From positions 134,358 through 198,357 of the forward strand of contig NZ_MKTQ01000010.1 of NCBI RefSeq assembly GCF_001898315.1: a stretch of 64,000 nucleotides of DNA. Direction: 5' to 3'. Positions 8,579-16,834 of the stretch are shown here, in pieces. How positions within the stretch are numbered: the stretch's first letter is position 1; each line of letters begins with the position of its first letter. Both the position numbers and the translations under genes were made by a program. The notes beneath the pieces were generated by a model. The model had not been told where the DNA came from, searched no databases, and saw only the letters and a list, made by a program, of their open reading frames with translations. Origin of the DNA: Microbacterium sp. 70-16. GTDB lineage: Bacteria > Actinomycetota > Actinomycetes > Actinomycetales > Microbacteriaceae.

Positions 8579-8584
8579 GAAGTC

Positions 8585-8974
8585 ATGACGACGCCTCCCC
8601 CCAACCAGCCGCCGTACTCGCCGCAGGACGGAGTCCCCGCCGCGCAGCCGCTCAACCCTTCCGACGAGAAGCTGTGGGCCACTCTCGTCCACGTCGGCGG
8701 CATCTTCTTCTCCTTCGTGCCCGCCCTCATCGGCTACCTCGTGCTGAAGGACCGCGGACCATTCGTGCGCGCGCACACCGCGACGGCACTCAACTTCCAG
8801 ATCACGATGCTCATCGCGCAGATCGTGGCGGGCATCCTCTGGCTCGTCTTCGTCGGCGTGCTGCTGACGATCGCGATCTCGATCGTGACGCTCATTTTCT
8901 CGATCATCGCCGCGATCAAGGCCAACCAGGGCCAGTGGTACACCTACCCAATGACCATCAAGTTCGTCAGCTGA
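8585..8974 (+). CDS. DUF4870 (Tic20-like) small membrane protein
   Basis: The 129-residue protein begins with a Pro/Gln-rich cytosolic tail (TTPPPNQPPYSPQ). It then shows the DUF4870 pattern DEKLWATLVHVGGIFFSFVPALIGYL, the conserved FVRAHTATALNFQI, and two further membrane segments. The family is widespread in actinobacteria and its function is unknown. It is preceded by a TAGGCT box and followed by a terminator-like hairpin, so it is probably monocistronic. Confidence 0.88.
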   Translation: MTTPPPNQPPYSPQDGVPAAQPLNPSDEKLWATLVHVGGIFFSFVPALIGYLVLKDRGPFVRAHTATALNFQITMLIAQIVAGILWLVFVGVLLTIAISIVTLIFSIIAAIKANQGQWYTYPMTIKFVS

Positions 8975-8982
8975 CCGACGAC

Positions 8983-8988
8983 TAGACT
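8983..8988 (+). promoter_or_regulatory. -10 box TAGACT upstream of glyS
   Basis: TAGACT is 6 nt before an in-frame ATG at 8995, the same geometry as the leaderless genes here. Transcription from it would either start glyS at 8995 with 24 extra residues or produce a 72-nt leader before the GTG at 9067. Confidence 0.45.
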
Positions 8989-8989
8989 T

Positions 8990-9027
8990 GACGGATGCCG
9001 CCGCGCGCGGCATCCGTCTTCTCTTTT
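8990..9027 (+). terminator. Terminator-like hairpin in the DUF4870-glyS gap
   Basis: A perfect 12-bp stem (GACGGATGCCGC at 8990-9001, GCGGCATCCGTC at 9007-9018) has a 5-nt loop and is followed by TTCTCTTTT. It may terminate the DUF4870 transcript. It lies downstream of the TAGACT box, so it could also act as an attenuator or form part of the glyS 5' region. Confidence 0.6.
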
Positions 9028-9066
9028 CTGCGCACATCGCGCGTTCACGACCATTTGGAGCCACCT

Positions 9067-10455
9067 GTGGCCGAGCAGTCTCGTCTCGACAAAGTCATCG
9101 CCCTCGCCCGTCACCGTGGGTTCGTCTTCCAGGCCGGCGAGATCTACGGTGGGTCGCGTTCCGCGTGGGACTACGGCCCCCTCGGCACCGAGCTCAAGGA
9201 GAACATCCGTCGGCAGTGGTGGCAGACCTTCGTGCGCGGTCGCGGCGACATGGTGGGCCTCGACTCGTCGGTGATCCTGCCCAAGCGCGTGTGGGAGGCA
9301 TCCGGTCACGTCGCGACCTTCACCGACCCGCTCGTCGAGTGCCTGCAGTGCCACAAGCGATTCCGAGCCGACAACCTCATCGAGGACTTCGAGGCGCGCA
9401 AGGGCCGCAAGGCTGAGAACGGCCTCGCCGACATCCCGTGCCCGAACTGCGGCACGAAGGGCCAGTACACCGAGCCGAAGTCGTTCTCGGGCCTCGTGAA
9501 GACCTACCTCGGCGTCGTCGACGACGAGAGCGGCCTGCACTTCCTGCGCCCCGAGACGGCGCAGGGCATCTTCGTGAACTTCGCGAACGTGCTCACCGCG
9601 AGCCGCAAGAAGCCGCCGTTCGGCATCGGCCAGGTCGGCAAGGCGTTCCGCAACGAGATCACGCCGGGTAACTTCATCTTCCGTACGCGCGAGTTCGAGC
9701 AGATGGAGATCGAGTTCTTCACGCCGCCCGCCGAAGCACAGGAGTGGTTCGAGCACTGGGTCGCCGCGTGCTGGGACTGGTTCCTCGACCTCGGCATCGA
9801 CCCCGAGAACATGCGCCAGTTCGACGTTCCCGAAGACGAGCGCGCGCACTACTCGGCCGGCACGATCGACTTCGAGTACCGCTTCGGCTTCCCGGGCAAG
9901 GAGTGGGGCGAGCTCATGGGCGTCGCCAACCGCACCGACTTCGACCTGTCGTCGCACATCGAGGCATCCGGTCAGTCGCTGACCTACTTCGACCAGGCAT
10001 CCGGCGAGAAGTACGTGCCGTATGTCATCGAGCCCTCGTTCGGTCTGACGCGCTCGATGATGGCGTTCCTCGTCGACAGCTACCGTGAGGAGGAGGTGCC
10101 CAACGCCAAGGGCGGCACCGACACCCGCACGGTGCTCAAGCTCGATCCGCGCCTCGCGCCGGTCAAGGTCGCGGTGCTGCCGCTGTCGCGCAACGAGAAC
10201 CTGTCGCCGCTCGCGCGTCAGGTCGCCGACACGCTGCGCGCGCAGGGCTGGAACATCGACTTCGACGACGCCGGCGCGATCGGTCGCCGCTACCGCCGCC
10301 AGGACGAGATCGGCACGCCGTTCTGCGTCACGGTCGACTTCGACTCGCTCGACGACGACGCCGTGACCGTGCGTGACCGCGACACCATGGCGCAGGAGCG
10401 CATCCCGCTCGACGGCCTCGTCGCGTACCTGGGCGAGCACCTGCGCGGCGCGTGA
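9067..10455 (+). CDS. glyS: Glycyl-tRNA synthetase, homodimeric class II
   Basis: This 462-residue enzyme charges tRNA-Gly. It begins with [23 protein letters not shown] and has the bacterial zinc-knuckle cysteines Cys92/Cys95 (CLQCHKRF) and Cys125/Cys128 (CPNCGTKG). The class II core ([37 protein letters not shown]) and a C-terminal anticodon-binding domain ([14 protein letters not shown] onward) follow. GTG 9067 is chosen because GGAG lies 6 nt upstream and homologues begin there. An in-frame ATG at 8995 next to a TAGACT box is the alternative. Confidence 0.95.
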   Translation: MAEQSRLDKVIALARHRGFVFQAGEIYGGSRSAWDYGPLGTELKENIRRQWWQTFVRGRGDMVGLDSSVILPKRVWEASGHVATFTDPLVECLQCHKRFRADNLIEDFEARKGRKAENGLADIPCPNCGTKGQYTEPKSFSGLVKTYLGVVDDESGLHFLRPETAQGIFVNFANVLTASRKKPPFGIGQVGKAFRNEITPGNFIFRTREFEQMEIEFFTPPAEAQEWFEHWVAACWDWFLDLGIDPENMRQFDVPEDERAHYSAGTIDFEYRFGFPGKEWGELMGVANRTDFDLSSHIEASGQSLTYFDQASGEKYVPYVIEPSFGLTRSMMAFLVDSYREEEVPNAKGGTDTRTVLKLDPRLAPVKVAVLPLSRNENLSPLARQVADTLRAQGWNIDFDDAGAIGRRYRRQDEIGTPFCVTVDFDSLDDDAVTVRDRDTMAQERIPLDGLVAYLGEHLRGA

Positions 10456-10486
10456 GCTGACGGCGGGGCGCCTGTCGCCCGGGCAT

Positions 10487-10565
10487 CCATGTCCCACTTA
10501 CTGCAGACCATGTCCCAATAAACGCTGGTTTCGCACCCGGTGACCAGCACTTTTTGGGACATGGT
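10487..10565. repeat. 57-nt-class palindromic element, arms ACCATGTCCCAA, plus an extra left arm
   Basis: Perfect 12-bp arms at 10507-10518 and 10554-10565 enclose exactly 35 nt. Inside is a second perfect stem (GCTGGT 10524-10529, ACCAGC 10543-10548). A third copy of the left-arm word CCATGTCCCA is at 10487-10496. It lies between the convergent glyS and DUF1801 genes. Confidence 0.7.
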
Positions 10566-10571
10566 TGGTGC

Positions 10572-10997
10572 TCAACCCGTGATGGTGATCTCCGCGCCGG
10601 GAGGACCACCCGCGATGGTCGCGTCGAAGCAAGACTGCAGGATGCCCCGAAGCACGCCCATATCCACGAGCTCGAGGTCCTTGAGGTAGAGGCACGAGAC
10701 GCTCGAGGTGTGCGGGCCGAGGGCCGCCAGCGCATCCGTGTGCGCCGCGATCTCGTCGAGGTAGACGGTCGATGCGGGCTTGCGCGGGGCGAAGGCGAGC
10801 AGCGGCATGTCGCCCTCGGTTCCCGTCGAGTAGCGGTAATGGCAGCGCCCGAACCCGATGATCCCGGACGTCCACATCTCGGGTTCGCGGCCCGAGATGT
10901 CGCGCATCAGGGCGATGAGCGTGTCGGCGTCGCGGCGCCGCTTCGCCGGCGCGACACCCGCGACGAATGCCGCGACCGAGACACCTGTGGTGTCCAT
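10572..10997 (-). CDS. DUF1801 domain protein
   Basis: The 141-residue soluble protein has the DUF1801 pattern: RRDADTLIALMRDISGREPEMW, GFGRCHYRYSTGTEGDMP and a C-terminal DLELVDMGVLRGILQSCFD. The function is unknown. Its ATG at 10997 shares one base with the stop codon of the upstream HhH-GPD gene (TGATG), so the two are translationally coupled. A longer in-frame reading to 11282 is rejected because it overlaps the glycosylase gene out of frame. Confidence 0.85.
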   Translation of the reverse strand: MDTTGVSVAAFVAGVAPAKRRRDADTLIALMRDISGREPEMWTSGIIGFGRCHYRYSTGTEGDMPLLAFAPRKPASTVYLDEIAAHTDALAALGPHTSSVSCLYLKDLELVDMGVLRGILQSCFDATIAGGPPGAEITITG

Positions 10998-11575
10998 CAG
11001 GCGCCCTTCGCGGCAGCCTTCATCGCCTTCTTGTGCTCGCGGACCTTCGCGAGCGATTCCGGAGAGACGATGTCGGCGACGGAGCGGAACGACCCCTCGT
11101 CGCCGTACGGGGCGGATGCCTCGCGCCAGCCCGCTCCTGTGAAGCCGTACTGCTTGCCCAGCAGCGCCAGGAAGATCTTCGCCTTCTGCTCGCCGAAGCC
11201 CGGCAGCGCCTTCAGGCGCTTCAGCACCGTAGCGCCGTCGGGGTCGTCGCGGGTCCACAGCGCGGAAGCGTCGCCGCCCCATTCATCGACGAGCGCCTGG
11301 CACAGCGACTGCACGCGGCCGGCCATCGATCCCGGGTAGCGATGCACCGCGGGGGTCTCCTTGAACACCGCGGTCAGGGCTTCGGGGTCGTAGCCGGCGA
11401 GCGTCGCGGCATCCAGCGACCCCGTGCGCTGCTCGATCTTCAGCGGACCGGTGAACGCCGTCTCCATCGCGATCTGCTGGTCGAGCAGCATGCCGACCAG
11501 CAGTGCGAGCGGGCTGTCGGTCAGCAGGTCGTCGGCGGCGGTGTCTCCGGTGATGTGCAGGGCCATGGCATCCAT
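10997..11575 (-). CDS. HhH-GPD-type base-excision repair protein
   Basis: This 192-residue protein resembles the actinobacterial HhH-GPD glycosylase-like family: ALHITGDTAADDLLTDSPLALLVGMLLDQQIAMETAFTGP, then a helix-hairpin-helix segment near LKALPGFGEQKAKIFLALLG. The family is proposed to act in DNA base repair. An alternative start (MALHIT) lies four codons downstream. It is coupled to the DUF1801 gene by a one-base overlap and is divergent from the HemY-like gene across a palindromic element. Confidence 0.82.
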   Translation of the reverse strand: MDAMALHITGDTAADDLLTDSPLALLVGMLLDQQIAMETAFTGPLKIEQRTGSLDAATLAGYDPEALTAVFKETPAVHRYPGSMAGRVQSLCQALVDEWGGDASALWTRDDPDGATVLKRLKALPGFGEQKAKIFLALLGKQYGFTGAGWREASAPYGDEGSFRSVADIVSPESLAKVREHKKAMKAAAKGA

Positions 11576-11628
11576 CGTCGCACTCCCAGTGGTGGGCGCA
11601 AGCGGGGGATGCCTCGTGGCGCGAGCGC

Positions 11629-11693
11629 GCGTTCATCCGTCCCGAAGGGTCGCCCGTGGGCGCGTGGAGCGACAACTTGGGACGGATGAACGC
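11629..11693. repeat. 57-nt-class palindromic element, arms TCATCCGTCCC (copy 1)
   Basis: Perfect 15-bp arms (11629-11643, 11679-11693) surround exactly 35 nt. The core contains an inner stem GTCGC (11649-11653)/GCGAC (11669-11673). This copy lies in a divergent gap, between the HhH-GPD and HemY-like genes, so it is not simply a terminator. Confidence 0.75.
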
Positions 11694-11742
11694 CCCGCAC
11701 CCCGCGCCGTCGCGCACACCCCGCGGGTGCGAGGATGGGAGG

Positions 11743-13275
11743 ATGCCGCAGGACACCGCGCCCGACTCCGGTTCGCCCGATGCCTTCCTGCGCGCGAGCC
11801 GCACGCGCGTCGTCGTGGTCGGCGGGGGCATCGCGGGGCTCGTCGCAGCCCTCGAGTGGGCGAAGATCGGCGCCAACGTCACGGTGCTCGATGCCGCCGA
11901 GCAACTCGGCGGGTGTGTGGAGACGCTCACGCTCGACGACCTGCCGGTCGACGTCGTGGCGGATGCCTTCGCCCTCGGCTCCCCGGCCCTGGCGGCCCTG
12001 CTCGACGAGCTCCACCTCAGCGCCGCCGTCGAACCCCTGCGCCCGCGGCCGGTGTGGATCGCGCCGCTCGCCGGAGGCGCGGCCGCGCCGCTGCCGGCGG
12101 ACACTGTGCTCGGCATCCCCGCGAACACGTGGGCTGACGACGTGCGCCGCATCATCGGGTGGAGCGGCGTGTGGCGCGCCTACCTCGACCGGCTGCGCCC
12201 GCCGCTCACGATCGGACACGAGCGCAGTCTCGGCAACCTCGTCCGCACGCGCATGGGCGACCGCGTCGTCGACCGGCTCGTCGCTCCGGTGACGCGCGGG
12301 CTGTACGGCATCGGTCCCGATGAGGTCGATGTCGACGTCGCGGCCCCGGGTCTGAGTGCGGCGCTCACTCGCGCCGGGTCGCTCGCCGGCGCCGTCGCGC
12401 AGCTGCTGCCCGAGTCGGACGCGGCACCCACCCGCGCGACTCTGCGCCGTGGCATGGGCCAGCTCGTCGACGCACTCGTCGCGCGCCTGACCGACCTCGG
12501 CGCCGAGCTGCGCACCGGCGTCCGCGTGATCGGCCTCGCCCGGAGTGCAGACGAGTGGGCTGTCGAGCTTGAGCCTGCCGCCGACGAGCCCGACGCCGGC
12601 GAGTCTGCGCTGATGGATGCCGGTGCGGATGCCGCGCCAGAACTCCACGCCGACATCGTGATCGTCGCGACGGATGCCTCGCCGGCATCCGCCCTGCTGC
12701 GCAGTGTCGCCGTCGCCACCGCGCCCGGCCGGGTGACCGAGCGCGATGTCGTCACGCTCGTCGTCGACGCGCCGCAGCTGGATGCCGCGCCCCGCGGCCG
12801 CGCGGTCTACCCCGTGCCCACCACGGGCGCAGCCGCCGCCGCGCCCGGCACCGGCACGCCCCGCGTCGTCGCCGTCGCCCAGCCCACGGCTGAGGCGGCC
12901 TGGCTCGCCGAGGCCGCCGGCCCCGGCCGCCACGTCCTGCGCGTCACGCTCGAGGCTACGGCCGGTGCCGATCCCGAGTCGGTCACGGCCGCTGCCCGTG
13001 CCGGAGCCTCGGAACTCCTCGGCATCCCGCTACCTGACCCGCGTGCCGTGGCGCATCGGCGCGTCGCGGTCACCGAACCGGCATCCGCGCTCGGCCACGC
13101 GCAGCGCGTCGCCGACGTGCGCGCCGCGGTCGCCGCCCGGCCGGGCCTCGCCGTCGTCGGTGCATGGATCGCGGGCAGCGGGCTCGCGCGGGTCGTGACG
13201 GATGCCACGGCAGAGGTCGACCGGCTGCGCAGCAGCGTGCTGTGGGGACCGAGCGACCCTTCGACCCCGAGCTGA
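11743..13275 (+). CDS. hemY: HemY-type porphyrinogen oxidase (FAD-dependent)
   Basis: This 510-residue flavoprotein opens with a Rossmann FAD motif VVVGGGIAGLVAALEW and contains the HemY/CgoX-like segment RLVAPVTRGLYGIGPDEVDVD, and MGQLVDALVARL. In actinobacteria this enzyme normally oxidises coproporphyrinogen III in the coproporphyrin-dependent heme pathway (established knowledge). hemD lies 1.3 kb downstream, which supports a porphyrin role. Several Ala-rich insertions (around 12590-12650) enlarge it. The start at 11743 is the first ATG close to the conserved N-terminus; the ribosome binding site is poorly spaced. Confidence 0.78.
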   Translation: MPQDTAPDSGSPDAFLRASRTRVVVVGGGIAGLVAALEWAKIGANVTVLDAAEQLGGCVETLTLDDLPVDVVADAFALGSPALAALLDELHLSAAVEPLRPRPVWIAPLAGGAAAPLPADTVLGIPANTWADDVRRIIGWSGVWRAYLDRLRPPLTIGHERSLGNLVRTRMGDRVVDRLVAPVTRGLYGIGPDEVDVDVAAPGLSAALTRAGSLAGAVAQLLPESDAAPTRATLRRGMGQLVDALVARLTDLGAELRTGVRVIGLARSADEWAVELEPAADEPDAGESALMDAGADAAPELHADIVIVATDASPASALLRSVAVATAPGRVTERDVVTLVVDAPQLDAAPRGRAVYPVPTTGAAAAAPGTGTPRVVAVAQPTAEAAWLAEAAGPGRHVLRVTLEATAGADPESVTAAARAGASELLGIPLPDPRAVAHRRVAVTEPASALGHAQRVADVRAAVAARPGLAVVGAWIAGSGLARVVTDATAEVDRLRSSVLWGPSDPSTPS

Positions 13276-13383
13276 GCGGGGTGGCGCGCGGCGTACCCGC
13301 GAGCAAGGGGAGTGGATGCCGGAAACGGAATACAGCGTTACCCTGGATTCACACCACCACCCGGTTCGACCGTGAGGAGCTCC

Positions 13384-13680
13384 ATGAGAGGCAAGATCGG
13401 CATCGTCGTGGGACTCGCCGCGGGGTACGTCCTGGGCGCACGCGCGGGGCGCGAGCGCTACGAGCAGATCCGGACCGGCTTCCTGAAGGTGTGGAACACC
13501 GCTCCCGTGCAGAAGCAGGTTGACAAGGCCAAGGAGCTCGGCAAGTCCGCCGCCCTCGCCGTGCCGACGGCGCTGTGGGACGGCGCCGTGAAGGTGACCA
13601 AGGCCGCGACGAAGAGCGGCACTCCCGGGCAGAAGCTCGACGCCACGATCGACGCCGCCAAGAAGGCTGTGGACGACTGA
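13384..13680 (+). CDS. YtxH-like membrane-associated protein
   Basis: The 98-residue protein starts with a membrane segment ending in the diagnostic GLAAGYVLGARAGRERYEQIR. A lysine-rich amphipathic region follows (VDKAKELGKSAALAVP, VKVTKAATKSG). YtxH-type proteins are linked to general stress, but their activity is unknown. The ATG at 13384 has GAGGAG upstream. It leads a tight three-gene block with a holin-like and a DUF3618-like gene, a common actinobacterial arrangement. Confidence 0.75.
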   Translation: MRGKIGIVVGLAAGYVLGARAGRERYEQIRTGFLKVWNTAPVQKQVDKAKELGKSAALAVPTALWDGAVKVTKAATKSGTPGQKLDATIDAAKKAVDD

Positions 13681-13681
13681 G

Positions 13682-14092
13682 ATGACGACCCCTCGCGGAT
13701 TCCGCGACCGCGCCGACGACAGCCTGCTGACGCTGCTCGGCGAGGTCCCCGAGCTGGTGCGCAACCTCGTCGTCGCCGAGGTCGACTCCGCCAAGAAGTG
13801 GGTCACGACCGCCGGCAAGCAGGCGGGCATGGGCGGGGTGTGGTTCCTCGTCGCGCTGTTCGTCCTGTTCTGGACGATTCCGGCGCTGGGCGCGTTCACG
13901 ATCATCGGACTGGCATCGTGGATGCCGGCGTGGTTGTCGGCGCTGATCGTCGTGATCGTCCTCCTCGTGATCGCCGCAGTCGCGGCATTCCTCGGCATCC
14001 AGCGTTTCCGGAAACTCACGCGGCAGCAGAATCCCGTGCAGTCGATCGCCGTGGATGCCCGCATCGTGAAGGACATCGCAGATGAGTATTGA
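13682..14092 (+). CDS. Phage-holin-like (actinobacterial Holin-X) membrane protein
   Basis: This 136-residue protein has an amphipathic N-terminal helix region (LTLLGEVPELVRNLVVAEVDSAKKW). Two strong membrane helices flank a short turn (VWFLVALFVLFWTIPALGAF and LSALIVVIVLLVIAAVAAFLG). It matches the chromosomal 'phage holin family' of actinobacteria, which is not evidence of a prophage. It starts 1 nt after the YtxH gene stop and overlaps the next gene by 11 nt, so all three are one operon. Confidence 0.8.
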   Translation: MTTPRGFRDRADDSLLTLLGEVPELVRNLVVAEVDSAKKWVTTAGKQAGMGGVWFLVALFVLFWTIPALGAFTIIGLASWMPAWLSALIVVIVLLVIAAVAAFLGIQRFRKLTRQQNPVQSIAVDARIVKDIADEY

Positions 14093-14354
14093 GCTTCCCG
14101 TCCCCCGCACCGCCGTGTCGCTGGGGATCACCGATCCGGTCGAGAAGGCGCGCGCCGAACTGAAGGCCGCGCTGGCCGCGATCGAGGAGAAGTCGAACGT
14201 CCCCAAGCGCGTCGCTCGGGCCACCGACGACGCGGTGACCACGGCGCGCAGCTTCGCACGGCGCAACCCCACCGCAGCCGCCGCGGCCGCGGTCGGCGCC
14301 GCCGTCGCGATCGGCGTGACCGTCTGGGGTCTCGTCCGGCTGTACACGCGCTGA
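14082..14354 (+). CDS. DUF3618-like small membrane protein
   Basis: The 90-residue protein has a soluble N-terminal helix with VEKARAELKAALAAIEEKSNVP and a conserved KRVARATDDA stretch. One C-terminal membrane segment (NPTAAAAAAVGAAVAIGVTVWGLV) follows. This is the DUF3618 plan, which commonly follows a holin-like gene. It overlaps the upstream gene by 11 nt. The function is unknown. Confidence 0.7.
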   Translation: MSIELPVPRTAVSLGITDPVEKARAELKAALAAIEEKSNVPKRVARATDDAVTTARSFARRNPTAAAAAAVGAAVAIGVTVWGLVRLYTR

Positions 14355-14574
14355 GGCATCCGATCTCGTCCGGAACGAGACGAGGTCGTAATACTGGCGC
14401 GGTCTGCGGGCCGTGCCGTCCCGCGCGGCCGGGGGTATGCTCATGTACCAAGGCAGTGGCGATGACGCGGATACTGCCGGCCCTGCGACCCGAACACAGC
14501 AGTGACACAGCCCGGGCCCGACAAGGTCGGATGCGCGACTGTGTGTGTCCGATGGAGCATCACGAGAGTCGAGC
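14355..14574 (+). other. Gap upstream of hemD
   Basis: No gene is seen. A weak hairpin (TCTCGT 14364-14369, ACGAGA 14375-14380) could end the preceding operon. A TATGCT word near 14437 is a candidate -10 box, which would give hemD a leader of roughly 130 nt. Within it GGCAGT and ACTGCC form a possible stem. I do not recognise a known riboswitch. Confidence 0.35.
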
Positions 14575-15378
14575 ATGAATCCAGACCTGCAGCCTGCCAC
14601 GGCAGCCAAGCCCCTCAAGGGGTGGCGTGTGCTCGTGCCGCGCGGCGGTCCGTGGGGCGACTCGGTCGCCGCGACCCTGCGGGCGCAAGGCGCCGTCCCC
14701 GTGATCGCACCGCTGATCAACTTTGCGCCGTCGACCGACCAGGACACGCTCGAGGCCGCGCTCGCCGACCTCGCCGCGGGGGCGTTCGACTGGGTCACCC
14801 TGACGAGTGCGACGACCGTGGACGTGCTGTACGCGTATCGCGCGCAGATCCCCGCGACGACGCGCGTCGCGGCCGTCGGTGAGACCACGGCGGCAGCGCT
14901 GAGCGCCGTCGGCTACCGCGTCGATCTCGTGCCCGACGAGGACAATTCCGCTGCCGGCATGGCCGCGCAGCTGATCGACCTCGAACCCGAGCCACGGCGC
15001 ATCCTGACGCTGCGCAGCGAGATCGCCAAGCCCGTGCTCACCCGCCGGCTCTCCGAAGCCGGGCACGACGTGCGCAGCGTCGTCGCCTACCGCACGGTCG
15101 GCGTGCCCGTCACCGAGCGCATCGCGCACGACGTCGAGTCGGGGCGCATCAACGCGATCCTCGTCACGAGCGGCTCGGTCGCCGAGCAGGTGCGCCTGCA
15201 GTTCCCCGAGATCCCGGCATCCACCGTCATCGCCGCGATCGGACCACGCACGGCAAAGGATGCCCGCAAGCTCGGCCTCGGCGTCAGTGCCGTGGCACGC
15301 GAGCAGACGGTCGACGGTGTGATCGCCGCCGTGCAGCTGTTCCCGCTGCCGCACGCGTCCGACGAATTCGCGCTCTGA
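14575..15378 (+). CDS. hemD: Uroporphyrinogen-III synthase
   Basis: This 267-residue HemD protein inverts and cyclises hydroxymethylbilane to uroporphyrinogen III for heme and cobalamin synthesis. It shows the two-domain pattern of the family: WRVLVPRGGPWGDSVAATLRAQGAVPV..PLINF, then DWVTLTSATTVDVL, VAAVGETTAAAL, and in the second half NAILVTSGSVAEQ and AAIGPRTAKDA. The ATG at 14575 is preceded by GAGAG; an upstream ATG at 14545 has no support. Confidence 0.88.
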   Translation: MNPDLQPATAAKPLKGWRVLVPRGGPWGDSVAATLRAQGAVPVIAPLINFAPSTDQDTLEAALADLAAGAFDWVTLTSATTVDVLYAYRAQIPATTRVAAVGETTAAALSAVGYRVDLVPDEDNSAAGMAAQLIDLEPEPRRILTLRSEIAKPVLTRRLSEAGHDVRSVVAYRTVGVPVTERIAHDVESGRINAILVTSGSVAEQVRLQFPEIPASTVIAAIGPRTAKDARKLGLGVSAVAREQTVDGVIAAVQLFPLPHASDEFAL

Positions 15379-15438
15379 GACCGGATCGTTGCGGCTCTGT
15401 GAGCATTCGCACACCCTGACGCTGGCAGACTGAATCGC

Positions 15439-15933
15439 ATGGTGACTCTGCTGCTCGACTCGACGCAGCTGGAGATCGTGCTGTCTCCGATCGAGCGGAC
15501 GCTCTCGCGCCGCTCCGACTCGGTGCGCATCGAACGCAGCGGCATCCGAAAAGTCCAGCTCACCGACGACGCGTGGACGTGGCTGCGCGGAGTGCCGAGC
15601 CCCGGCACGCTGCTGCGCGGCACCGTCGCGATGGGCACCTGGCGCTCGGCAGGAGGCGCGGACTTCGTGGTCGTGCGCCGCAGGCATCCGGCCGTCGTCG
15701 TCGACCTCGACGAGACGTGCGAGTTCGCGCGACTCGTGCTGACCACCAGCCACGGCGTCGCCCTCGTGCAGGCGCTGCGCCTCGAGGCCGACGACGCACC
15801 GACAGCCGTGACCGACATCGTCGCCGCGGCGGGCGAAGAGACGGCGGATGCCACGGGTGCGGCCGCACCGGCGTCGAAGCCCTCGACGCCGAAGCGGCGG
15901 CCGGCGCGCGCGCCGAAACCGGCGACCGCCTGA
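15439..15933 (+). CDS. Hypothetical protein, 164 residues
   Basis: No family is recognised. The first 110 residues look like a small beta-rich domain (LLLDSTQLEIVLSPIERTL, LRGTVAMGTWRSAGGADFVVV). It ends in an Ala/Pro/Lys-rich basic tail (SKPSTPKRRPARAPK). There is no membrane segment or signal peptide. A CAGACT word 7 nt before the ATG fits the leaderless pattern seen elsewhere here, imperfectly. It stands alone between hemD and the convergent ABC-2 exporter. Confidence 0.55.
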   Translation: MVTLLLDSTQLEIVLSPIERTLSRRSDSVRIERSGIRKVQLTDDAWTWLRGVPSPGTLLRGTVAMGTWRSAGGADFVVVRRRHPAVVVDLDETCEFARLVLTTSHGVALVQALRLEADDAPTAVTDIVAAAGEETADATGAAAPASKPSTPKRRPARAPKPATA

Positions 15934-16009
15934 GGGGTCCGCGGCGTCGAGGGGATGTGCGCGGGCCCGCTGTGCGGGCGTTGGCCCGCTGCGCGAGAGT
16001 CGGCGGGCG

Positions 16010-16834
16010 TCAGCTGACGTCGCGGCGCCAGCTGAACAGCCAGCCGAGCAGCAGGAACACGGCGGCGTAACCGAGCAGCAGCAGCCCGCCGGCCCACCAG
16101 CCCAGCCCCAGGTCGGCATCGGTGCCGATGCTCGTGAAGATGCTCGCACCGACGAGGGCGTCGGATGCGGCTCCGGGCAGGTACTCCGTGACTCCCGAGA
16201 CGCCGTCGACGAACGCGCCGACGGCGCGCAGGATCGGCTCGACGAACTGCGTGAAGGCGAGCACGCCGACGACGGCGGCGATCTGGTTGCGCACGAGCGT
16301 GCCGATGCCGATGCCGATGAGCGCCCACAGGACGAACGCGAGCGCCATGCGTCCGATCAGCGCCCACGTGTCGCTCTGGCCGAACTGCGCGTCGACGCCG
16401 AACGCGGCGAGCAGTCCCGCGCCCGGTCCGACGGCGGCGACGATCGCGATCGCCGCGTAGAGCGCGCCCATCACGACGCCCGCGACGATCTTGCCTGCGA
16501 GTGCGACGCCGCGGCGCGGGGTCGCGAGGAACGTGGGGGTGAGGGTCTTGTGGCGGAACTCTCCGGTCACCAGGAGTGTGCCGATCAGCAGCGGGAACAC
16601 GTAGCCGACCGCCGTCGCGAGGCTGTAGATCACCGGCGGCAGCACCTCAGCGGGCAGTACCGGCCCGTTGGCGGCGCTCGAGTCGAGCGCGCCCGTGGCG
16701 AGCGCGCCGAAGGTCGCGGCCAGGCCGCCGGCGGTCATGCCGACGTAGACGAAGAGGACGATCGCGAGGATCCACCAGATCGACGTGGTGAACTGCTTCG
16801 TCAGCTCGGAGCGGCTGGAGTTCATGAGGCTCAT
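16010..16834 (-). CDS. ABC-2-type transporter permease
   Basis: This 274-residue membrane protein has about six hydrophobic segments and the ABC-2 permease motif VTGEFRHKTLTPTFLATPRRGVALAGK. It partners the ATPase encoded immediately upstream, since the ATG at 16834 overlaps that gene's stop codon by 4 nt. The pair would form a two-subunit exporter or membrane-modifying ABC system. The substrate is unknown. Confidence 0.87.
   Translation of the reverse strand: MSLMNSSRSELTKQFTTSIWWILAIVLFVYVGMTAGGLAATFGALATGALDSSAANGPVLPAEVLPPVIYSLATAVGYVFPLLIGTLLVTGEFRHKTLTPTFLATPRRGVALAGKIVAGVVMGALYAAIAIVAAVGPGAGLLAAFGVDAQFGQSDTWALIGRMALAFVLWALIGIGIGTLVRNQIAAVVGVLAFTQFVEPILRAVGAFVDGVSGVTEYLPGAASDALVGASIFTSIGTDADLGLGWWAGGLLLLGYAAVFLLLGWLFSWRRDVS

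Noticed and set aside
8995..9066. Separate leader peptide gene before glyS
   Set aside because: The ATG at 8995 is in the same frame as glyS with no stop between them, so it can only be an extension of GlyS and not an independent leader peptide.
13682..14092. Possible prophage remnant (phage-holin-like gene)
   Set aside because: The gene sits in the common YtxH/holin-like/DUF3618-like chromosomal block. No other phage genes, integrase or attachment sites are nearby.
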